From: Rusavskia elegans
Taxonomy: Eukaryota; Ascomycota; Lecanoromycetes; Teloschistales; Teloschistaceae
NCBI GenBank assembly: GCA_011316305.1
Contig: SAUG01000033.1
Location: 124,001-188,000, forward strand
Reading direction: 5' to 3'
Length of the DNA stretch: 64,000 nucleotides
A model generated the notes under the pieces. The model had not been told where the DNA came from. It searched no databases and was given only the letters and a program-made list of their open reading frames with translations. Shown piece after piece: positions 55,983 through 64,000 of the stretch. The position numbers and the translations under genes are program-made. Positions within the stretch are counted from its first letter, which is position 1; each line of letters begins with the position of its first letter.

Positions 55983-56330
55983 CTTGCCATCGCCGTCCGA
56001 TGCGTTGGCAAGGCATTCGGCCTGTATGTCAGTCTGGGTACCGGATGCATGCCTCATCGCCGGTTGCGGCTGCCTACCTCACTGGCGCGCCTTTTGTCTC
56101 GCATGCTCCTTTGTTTCGACATGTCCTTGCCATCACTGTCCGATGCATAGGCAGGCATTCGACCTGTATGACAGTCTAGGGACCGGATGCCTACCTCGTC
56201 GCCAGTGTTGGCTACCAAGCTCACCGGCGGTCGTTTAATATTGGATTCCTCTTCGATGCGGCATATCATTCCGATCACGCTCCGGTGCACTGACTGGGCA
56301 TTTGGCCTGTTCGACACTCGACGTATCGAC
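55983..56330. repeat. Diverged ~143 bp tandem repeat
   Basis: Copies start at 55983 and 56126, sharing CTTGCCATC, GTCCGATGC, GGCATTCG, CCTGTATG and CCGGATGC. A weaker third copy begins near 56270 (TGGGCATTTGGCCTGTTCGA). Confidence 0.65.
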
Positions 56331-56714
56331 TACTGATCTTATCGCCGTCGTCGGTTGGCCACCTCATCGGAGCCTACCTCGCCAGCGCCGGGGATACCCC
56401 TGACTAGCCATTGCTGTGGCGCAAGCGTGGCTTGGCGGCTTGGCGGCTTGGCGATTTCTCCCGCTCGGTCGACGTCACTAGGCGATTCCAGCAGTTTCTC
56501 TTGGCATCCATCACTGACCCACCATTGACATAAATTTTTTCATTTCTCACACTAAATTTCTCATCTCACTACAATTTTCACCTTACTGATTATTGCAGTA
56601 CAAACACAATCCCAAACTCCTTCAAAGATCTTCCCCAAAATCCACAGTTTCCACCGTCTAAATCCTCACCCAAAATCGGAACCGATTCTGACGAGATCGA
56701 CATTCCACCTTAAA
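56331..56714 (+). promoter_or_regulatory. HSP70 upstream region
   Basis: A short GGCTTGGC tandem lies near 56427-56452. CGACGTCAC (56471 region) resembles a CRE half site. TTCCAGCAGTTTC is only a weak heat-shock-element match. CA/CT-rich leader before the ATG. Confidence 0.35.
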
Positions 56715-58938
56715 ATGGGTCCAGCAATTGGCATTGACCTGGGTACTACCTATTCGTGCGTGGGAATCTTCCGTGATGACCGTATCGAAAGTAAGTGCCC
56801 TTTTCCCACTCACATTGCAGTGATGCTGATGGTGTGATGTAGTCATCGCCAATGACCAAGGGAACCGCACGACACCTTCATGTATGTTTTCCCTCATTCC
56901 CTCCACCACTGCCCTGGCTGATCCGTAAAAAGTTGTCGCGTTTACAGACTCTGAAAGATTGCTCGGAGATGCAGCGAAGAACCAAGTCGCTGTGAGTGTT
57001 TCCCAGCATTCCTCAGACCCGGAAGCATGCTAACTGCCCTCACGATGAACCCCACTTGCACCGTTTTTGACGCCAAACGCCTGATCGGGCGAAAATTCGC
57101 AGACGCCGAAGTGCAAGCCGACATGAAGCACTTCCCCTTCAAGGTGGTCGAAAAGGCGGGCAAGCCAGTGGTCGAAGTCGAATTCAAGGGCGAGACCAAG
57201 CATTTCACACCAGAAGAAATTTCGTCCATGATCCTCACAAAAATGCGCGAGACGGCGGAATCATACCTCGGAGGAACGGTCAACAACGCTGTGGTGACAG
57301 TCCCAGCATACTTCAACGACTCGCAGCGTCAAGCAACGAAAGATGCCGGTCTGATTGCTGGCTTGAACGTCCTCCGCATCATCAACGAGCCCACCGCAGC
57401 GGCCATTGCATACGGCCTCGACAAGAAGACTGAGGGCGAGCGGAATGTCCTGATTTTTGATCTTGGAGGCGGAACTTTTGATGTCTCTCTTTTGACCATC
57501 GAGGAGGGCATTTTCGAAGTCAAATCAACCGCTGGTGACACACATTTGGGTGGAGAAGATTTTGACAACCGCCTGGTCAACCACTTCGTCAACGAGTTCA
57601 AGAGAAAGCACAAGAAGGTAGGTCTTCTCAAGACTTTTTTCCACCGGCATTTACATGAAGAGACTAACTTACCATCATTAGGACCTTTCATCAAACGCCC
57701 GTGCTCTACGTCGTCTCCGAACTGCTTGCGAACGAGCCAAGCGAACGCTGTCTTCATCTGCGCAAACCTCCATTGAGATCGATTCTCTGTACGAGGGTAT
57801 CGACTTTTACACCTCCATCACCCGAGCTCGTTTCGAAGAGCTTTGCCAGGACCTTTTCCGCTCGACCATGGAGCCAGTCGAGCGCGTGCTCCGCGATGCA
57901 AAGATCGACAAATCATCGGTTCACGAGATCGTCCTCGTTGGTGGCTCTACCCGTATCCCCAAGATTCAGAAACTCGTCTCCGACTTCTTCAACGGCAAGG
58001 AGCCCAACAAATCCATCAACCCTGACGAGGCTGTTGCCTACGGAGCTGCTGTCCAGGCTGCTATCCTGTCCGGCGACACATCCTCCAAATCGACCAACGA
58101 AATCCTTCTACTCGACGTTGCCCCATTGTCCATTGGTATCGAGACGGCTGGTGGTGTCATGACCGCACTCATCAAGCGCAACACTACCATCCCCACCAAG
58201 AAATCCGAGGTCTTCTCAACGTTCTCGGACAACCAGCCTGGTGTGCTCATTCAGGTCTTCGAGGGTGAGCGTGCCCGTACCAAGGACAACAACTTACTCG
58301 GCAAATTCGAGCTCTCCGGTATCCCCCCTGCGCCTCGTGGTGTCCCACAGATTGAAGTCACATTCGACGTTGATGCCAACGGTATCATCAACGTTTCCGC
58401 TCTCGAGAAGGGCACCGGCAAGACTAACAAGATCGTCATCACTAACGACAAGGGTCGTCTATCAAAAGAAGAAATTGAGCGCATGTTGTCAGAAGCCGAG
58501 AAGTACAAGGCCGAGGACGAGGCCGAGGCTGCCCGCATTGGCGCCAAGAACGGTCTCGAGTCATATGCGTACTCACTCCGAAACACACTCTCAGACGACA
58601 AGGTCTCCGAGAAGCTCTCAGCCGAAGACAAGGAGAAGTTGAAGTCCGAGACTGACACCGTGGTCGCATGGCTCGACGACAACCAGACCGCCACCACCGA
58701 GGAATACCAAGACAAGCAGAAGGAACTCGAGGGCGTTGCTAACCCCATCATGGTCAAGATGTACGGTGGAGGTGAAGGTGGCGGCATGCCCGGAGGTATG
58801 GGCGGTATGCCTGGTGGAATGGGCGGCATGCCCGGTGGAATGGGCGGCATGCCCGGCGGAATGGGAGGCGGTATGCCCGGTGGACCTGGCGGAGCTCCTC
58901 ATCAAGATGAGGGCCCAAGTGTCGAGGAGGTTGACTAA
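56715..58938 (+). CDS. Cytosolic HSP70 (Ssa type)
   Basis: ATP-dependent chaperone. Exons 56715-56790, 56843-56881, 56933-56991, 57045-57617 and 57682-58938, coding ~667 residues. Signatures present are GIDLGTTYS (N-terminus), [30 protein letters not shown], a Gly/Met repeat tail (GGMPGGMGG x4) and C-terminal EEVD, which recruits TPR co-chaperones and marks the cytosolic class. Introns 1, 2 and 4 are canonical (52, 51, 64 nt). Intron 3 (56992-57044) has GTGAGT and the branch GCTAACT, but its end reads CTCACG instead of CAG before ATGAACCCC. No other AG there restores the frame, and retention gives TAA. So either one base is missing from the sequence, a non-AG acceptor is used, or this copy is disabled. 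The protein sequence is otherwise intact and highly conserved. Confidence 0.88.
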
Positions 58939-59445
58939 ATGGCGTCCTCCCATGTACCCTTTTCTCATGGCTTGAACCACACGGCGGATGGTATTTGCAC
59001 ATTTGTCCACACAGATAGCACGCTTGTTACGATCAATGAGTTGCATGGCGAAGGCAAAAGCTTAGGCGTCAGGAAGATACTACAATAGCTCAGATGGAGC
59101 TCGGAATAATGCAAAGGAAATAATTTCATTCTCCATACTGCTGTTTGAATCATGCCTCGTGTTCAGATACTCTTGTACAATCGCACTGAGATACACAGCA
59201 GTCGATACTCCGATGTAGGAATCCGCTCTGACGAGTGTCTAGACAAGACTGCAGTGGTGCTTGGGACGTATGGTTAGTAGAAGATAGGCAGTGGTAGTAA
59301 ATGGCACGGTATCTGATTTTAGGGCGATTGATCGTTACAGATTGCGCGGAGTACCACTCTGAAAGACATCGCCAACGGCCGACGACATAAAGTGTCCTTG
59401 GATAGAGACATCACTACATTGTAGCAACAACGTATAACACAAGTA
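58939..59445. other. Intergenic between HSP70 and EMI1 (convergent 3' ends)
   Basis: No gene. Contains both 3' untranslated regions. No strong terminator hairpin was seen. Confidence 0.5.
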
Positions 59446-60075
59446 TCATGACCTCTGCTCCAGCCGCTGCTCCCTCTCCACCCTTTCATCCTCCTCCAAA
59501 CTCCTCTCGAAAGCCCCCTGCACCATCCTGGTCCTAGGCTTCCAAACATCCTCACTACTCGGCCCAACCCTATACTTCATCTCCCTCAGCTTGTAATGCT
59601 CCCGCACCCTCTTCTCCCGTTCCTCGTCACCCAGAAACCCCCGATTCGTCTTCATGCAGAACCAGAATTGCTTCCATTGCTCACGACAGTCGCGGAGGGT
59701 GCCGTAACGGTAGACATTGTTGAATTGGCCACCGAGTGATTGGCAGTAGAATGCGGAGTCGAAGGCGGATTGGCAGGAGATTGTGGACGGTAGGAGGGTG
59801 GAGGGCGTTATGAGGTCGTCGGAGGGGGATGGGGTGGGCGATGATGAGTCTTTATCTGGGATGGATCTTTGCGGAGAGTCGTTGGGTCTGGGGGCTGTCT
59901 CTATGGAGGAGAGAAAGGCTTGCAGCTCAGCGTCGGAGCTGTCATTCTGAGGGGGTTGTCTGACTGGAGAGGTGTTTGGAGGTGGTGCTGGGGCGGAGTC
60001 TGTAGGAGCTTCGTTGCTCAATGTCGAGGGAGTCGGAGCTTCACCGGCTTTCTTGGAGCTTGAAAGCCATCCCAT
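59446..60075 (-). CDS. Emi1-like (DUF3128) twin CX9C protein, 209 aa
   Basis: Family of yeast Early meiotic induction protein 1, needed for sporulation and respiratory growth in yeast. Its twin CX9C fold is typical of small mitochondrial intermembrane-space proteins. The Pro/Ser-rich N-terminal 100 residues (no hydrophobic signal) precede C101-x9-C111 and C130-x9-C140 (CQSAFDSAFYC and CREQWKQFWFC), followed by FLGDEEREKRVREHYKLREM and a charged C-terminus. A single exon. Start at 60075 (MGWLSSSKKAGEA) is the first ATG. Head to head with YME2 across 162 bp. Confidence 0.85.
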   Translation of the reverse strand: MGWLSSSKKAGEAPTPSTLSNEAPTDSAPAPPPNTSPVRQPPQNDSSDAELQAFLSSIETAPRPNDSPQRSIPDKDSSSPTPSPSDDLITPSTLLPSTISCQSAFDSAFYCQSLGGQFNNVYRYGTLRDCREQWKQFWFCMKTNRGFLGDEEREKRVREHYKLREMKYRVGPSSEDVWKPRTRMVQGAFERSLEEDERVEREQRLEQRS

Positions 60076-60237
60076 TGCTCAAGGACCACTGATGAGCAAA
60101 ATCAGCGAAATCTTTCAAGCTTCGGAGGATGTGTGACGTCATAGCATCAATCTTACCTCTGCACAATTTGCAGCAGTCACAACTTCGATCTCCTACAGTG
60201 TGTTGCCAGAATGACGATACGGCGATGACAACGCGAG
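60076..60237. promoter_or_regulatory. Bidirectional promoter between EMI1 and YME2
   Basis: Only 162 bp separate two divergent ATGs of mitochondrial genes, so transcription signals must be shared. TGACGTCA occurs at about 60135-60142, a perfect CRE/ATF palindrome. Confidence 0.55.
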
Positions 60238-62908
60238 ATGTTTGGAGTAAAGACTGTATTCGGTAGAGCTACTGCGAGCCAGAGGCAGCATGCACGCCGA
60301 ACGCTGAATAGAACCTTGCACACCGCGAAACTTCACAATCCTCCCCAAGCCTACCCTAGGGCAGCACGATTCAAAAGCACGGCACCTGCAGTCCCCAAGT
60401 CTGGCCATATCGAAGAAGGCCCGAACGAGAGCCTCTTGTTCATCGACAGTACGTGCCTCGCGATGGACAAATGCTTTCAAGATCCTGACTGATGCAGACA
60501 TCTTCCCTCTAAGACTCAGCTTCCTCCTTTGTCTGACCAACCTTCCCTTCTTCACCGATCCCGAGAAGATATTGCAGAAACTACTCAAGCAGCTTCATGA
60601 CGACCAAAGAATACCAGCAGCAGATCCCATCAACATCGCAGAAAGAGCCCTCCCAGACTCGATCTCTCTGTCAGTGAAGCAGATACTTCCACGGCTGAAG
60701 GAGGGTGGAGCATATGCAAAGCTGCTGCACGATCCGAAGGTCTCTCCACCCGACATCGAAGCTGCGCTGCAAGAGTATCTGGAAAAGACTTCGCCCAAGC
60801 CATGGTTCAATCCATTCAGGTCTGTAGGCTCGCATTTGGTACGGGGAAGACCATGGCTGGAGGATCTCCAACGATACCCAAGCCAAAAGTTGAGAGTTGA
60901 ATTCCTGCCGACAGGTCCTAGCGCAGAGGCCGCAGAGCTCCCCGAAGAGACTTTATACACCTTGTTCCGCACATATGGTAAGCTTGGGGATATCAAACCG
61001 CAGCCAACAGGCTCCAAAGACCTGCCAAAGTATGCAACGCTGTTCTACGGTAACATCAGGGATGCCATCATGGCTAAGAACTGCATGCACGGCTTTGTCC
61101 TGCCGGAGTCCGAGGGTGGAGGGAAGAATGGGACAGTGCTCAAGATGGTATATGAAAAAAGAGCTAAAGCCCGCTTCTTGAGAGATTGGATCATGAACCA
61201 TCCCAGAATAGTCATACCGATTGTCGCTGCCATCGTGGCGAGTGTCACTGTTGCTGTATTCGATCCGTGAGCCATCACTCGCCACCCCCCTACTCAAGTT
61301 CCCAGCCCATCGTGCTAACAGATCCGTGTCAGTGTCCGCACATTCTTCATCAAAAGCCACGTCACTCACACCTTCCACCTTAATGAAAGCAAAGTGTACA
61401 GCTGGTTCCGGTCACAACTGATTCGAGCTAATGAGATTCTTTTATTCAAACGTCATGACGGGGAAAATGCCGGCATGCGCGTTGTTTGGGACGATCGACG
61501 TGGCGACATTGAGCAGATCCGCACGTGGTTGATGGAAACTGCCGATACCTTCATTGTTGTGCAAGGTCCAAGAGGCTCCGGTAAGAAGGAACTCGTCATG
61601 GATGAAGCCCTGAAAGGAAGACGAAATACTCTACACATCGATTGCAAGCCCATCCAGGAAGCGAGGGGTGACAGCAGCACTATATCCGCGGCAGCACGTG
61701 AAGTTGGCTACAGACCTATCTTCTCATGGATGAACACGTTCAGCAGCATGATTGATCTGGCAGCCCAAGGCACGATTGGCACAAAGACCGGTTTTTCCGA
61801 AACATTGGACTCGCAGCTCCAGAAGATCTGGCAAAACACCACGAACGCCTTGAAGGAGCTAGCACTGGAAGGCCGCAACAAGGACGACAAAGACTCGGAG
61901 CTGGGAGACGATGAATACCTGGAGGCCCATCCGGAAAGGCGACCTGTGGTTGTTATCGACAATTTCCTTCACAAAAGCCAAGAGAGCAGTATTGTTTACG
62001 ATAAGATCTCGGAATGGGCGGCAGGTTTGACCACTGGCAATGTCGCTCACGTCATCTTCCTCACAAACGACGTCTCGTTCTCGAAGTCTTTGAGTAAAGC
62101 TCTTCCGGACCGGGTCTTCCGCCAAGTATCGCTGGGAGATTGCTCACCAGAAGTCGCCAAACGCTTCGTCGTCAATCACCTCAACGCTGATGCGGACGAA
62201 GGATCGAAAGGCGAAAAGAAATCGCTCCCTTCCGAAACCCGCGAAGACCTGGACGAGCTAGATGGCTGTATTGACATCCTTGGTGGCCGCCTGACCGATC
62301 TCGAGTTCCTAGCCCGCCGCATCAAGACGGGCGAAACCCCAAACAAAGCCGTCCAGCAGATCATCGACCAGTCCGCCTCGGAGATCCTCAAAATGTACAT
62401 CCTAGATATCGGCACCGCCTCGAGCAACGGCGCAACCCGGTCATGGACGCCGGAACAAGCATGGTTGCTAGTCAAATCCCTGGCAACAACCCCTAGCCTT
62501 CGCTATAACGAACTCCTCCTATCCGACACGTTCAAATCCTCCGACGGGGCACTCCTCGCCCTCGAGCAATTCGAACTCATCACCATCGTCAGCCAGAACG
62601 GTCGACCCCACAGTATCAAGCCAGGAAAGCCCGTCTATCAAGCGGCCTTCAAACAATTGGTCGCGGATCGCGTACTCAAAGCACGACTCGACCTGGCGGT
62701 TCTGACTCAACTCATTGGCATTGAAACCAAAGCGATTGATAAAGCGGAAGCCGAACTGGCGCTCTTAGGTGGATTGCCGGGGCAGCCAAGGGAGGTGAAG
62801 AGCAGGGTGATGTGGTTGCTAGCGAAGATGCAGGCGAGTCAGGGGAAGGTCGAGGGCTGGGAGAAGGAGGGTAAGGCATTGAAGGAGGTGCTGGCGAAAG
62901 AGTATTAG
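60238..62908 (+). CDS. YME2: Mitochondrial escape protein 2 (Yme2), three exons
   Basis: Inner-membrane protein of mitochondria involved in nucleoid and mitochondrial genome maintenance. Exons 60238-60448, 60498-61266 and 61333-62908 encode 851 residues, normal for the family. The N-terminus (MFGVKTVFGRATASQRQHAR) is a basic, acid-free mitochondrial presequence. A matrix-side RRM lies at ~200-285 (KLRVEFLP, YATLFYGNIRDAIMAKNCMH). A transmembrane helix follows at ~308-326 (IVIPIVAAIVASVTVAVF). The C-terminal AAA-like domain has Walker A GPRGSGKK (~405-412) and a Walker B-like VVVIDNF. Introns of 49 and 66 nt carry CTGAC/GCTAAC branch points and split codons cleanly (ID|NIFPLR, FDP|VRTFF). Confidence 0.92.
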
Positions 62909-63517
62909 GGGCTGGGAGGTGGATGGATGGTATGGGTCAGAAAGGCCGTGTGTCTGTCGACCACTCTCGGTACCGCAATTGGATTGACCTCGTGACGGCG
63001 CTGGCGTTTTGGGAGGCAAAGATACCACTCTGCATTGCTAATTCATACATATGTAACACCAAGGATATATATCAGATCTGACGAGCTTCGGAAAGCCTCT
63101 CACCTCAGCTCATCATGTATATGTTTCGAAAAAGTCATCCATTCGCCACCAGCCCAATGTCTCTCAAGACATCTCGATCCCTCTCTTCCCACTCCCTCCA
63201 CATTTCGATAAATCGATACCTCGATATGTTTCGGAACGGACAGACCATCAATCTCCGGCGGGGTGTTGTCATCGTGGACCGGATGGTGTTTCCGCTTAGC
63301 TTAGCTCTCCCACTTTCTGTGTTCTGGTTTTTCCTTCCCTTTTGTTGTACCGTCGACAGCTGTCATCATCGGGACTGTGGGTGTCTGTCGGAGTGTTCTG
63401 TTTGTGTGCGATCGGTTGTTGTCGTCACTGGATCTGTGATTGGCTGGTCTTTCGGTCAAGTGAAGCTCTTTCAACTCACGTTGGGTGGTGGTCACTGCTT
63501 GTTGCTGTCTGGTCAAG
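62909..63517. other. Intergenic and likely 5' UTR of the next gene
   Basis: CT-rich stretches upstream of 63518. The frame 63115-63588 overlaps the real start in another phase and is treated as untranslated leader. Confidence 0.5.
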
Positions 63518-64000
63518 ATGGGTGCCTGGGGGTATCAACTGTTCAACTCCGACAACGAGTTCGACGTCGTGATCTCGGACATCGATGAGCAGGCAAGCAT
63601 ATTGGCCAAAGACCCCAAGCTTACCCTGTACGAGCCCAAGAACAAAAAGCGAGTGGTCAAGAAGCTCAATGACGGACTCTTTCACGAATTACTGCAATTG
63701 TTCATCAGAAAGGAATGGAAACACGGTGTCAGTACTTCTCCCTGGCTATCCATCTTTCCAGAATCATGTCTTCATTGCAAGGATGATGAGATGCTAATGT
63801 ACTTTGACTGACATATCAGGTGATCTATCTTGCCGTTCTCAGTATGAGATTGGGAGCCACAATTCCGGCCACGGACCTGGCCTACGTCGGTCAGACTCTC
63901 AAAGATACGCCGATGTATCAGGAAGCGAAGACCCAAGTGCAAAAAGGCCTTGAAGGGTACAAGAACAATGGGGAACCATGGGACTTTGAGAGCAAGGACA
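63518..64000 (+). CDS. Conserved fungal protein of the MGAWGY type, 3' truncated by the window
   Basis: Exon 1 63518-63727 (70 codons) starts MGAWGYQLFNSDNEFDVVIS. A 92 nt intron (63728-63819; donor GTCAGT, branch TGACTGAC, acceptor ATATCAG) joins KEWKHG to VIYLAVLSMRLGATIPATDL in phase. Exon 2 runs past 64000 and reads GLEGYKNNGEPWDFESKD at the edge. The MGAWGYxLF start with an acidic 'D..FD' stretch and the 'YLAVLSMRLGA' and 'YKN.G.PWDF' motifs are shared by many ascomycete hypothetical proteins (from memory). Molecular function is unknown to me. No signal peptide or membrane segment. Confidence 0.75.

Noticed and set aside
55317..56057. 246-codon minus-strand Ser/Pro-rich frame
   Set aside because: Antisense of the Lys/Glu-rich exon. 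The plus strand has matching splice sites and a sensible end.
58251..58850. 199-codon minus-strand frame opposite HSP70
   Set aside because: Shadow of the HSP70 coding sequence. Its Pro/Gly/Met-rich part mirrors the GGMP repeat.

Overview
The window reads as nuclear DNA of a filamentous ascomycete (Pezizomycotina; I would guess Dothideomycetes, but that is inference). The evidence is short 48-92 nt introns with CTRAC-type branch points, fungal-type HSP70, YME2 and EMI1 genes, and a 32 kb AT-rich block in which CpA/TpG is almost absent while CpG survives. That last pattern is the signature of repeat-induced point mutation (RIP).

Layout. 1-2.4 kb: decayed gene remnants. 2.4-34.4 kb: a RIP-mutated nest of transposons whose boundaries can be read from target-site duplications (TSDs). 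A 'pol-only' LTR element (C, 2859-19956, TSD CGCGG) was split by a ~1 kb retroposon-like unit (X1). X1 was in turn split by a 'gag-only' LTR element (A1), by another gag-only element (B) that itself carries a pol-only element (A2) and a solo LTR, and by a second ~1 kb unit (Y1). Next comes a full gag-pol Ty3/Gypsy chromovirus (E, 21885-33126) carrying another gag-only element (A3) and a solo LTR. The gag-only and pol-only elements share the same ~410 bp LTR and the same polypurine-tract context. This looks like one bipartite retrotransposon family and is the most interesting observation here.

34.6-48.3 kb: gene-poor, moderate-GC DNA. It holds an intact five-exon arsenite methyltransferase gene (arsM type), a divergent broken arsenate-reductase/rhodanese (Acr2-like) gene, a small putative secreted protein, a second RIP-affected patch (42.2-44.1 kb) with a large hairpin and a 470 bp purine tract, and stretches with no gene I can defend.

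48.3-56.3 kb: a 40 bp minisatellite; a tandem array of six ~37 bp units whose arms covary as hairpins; a 687-residue protein with an acidic N-terminus, a GIY-YIG-like motif and four CxxC...CxxC modules; 3.8 kb with nothing convincing; and a Lys/Glu-rich coiled-coil gene lying among diverged tandem duplications.

56.7-64 kb: an ordinary housekeeping segment with cytosolic HSP70 (one intron lacks a usable AG acceptor), EMI1/DUF3128 head to head with YME2, and the 5' part of a conserved fungal gene that runs off the window. The arsenic genes suggest a decaying detoxification locus next to a transposon island. The housekeeping genes have no evident functional link to each other.
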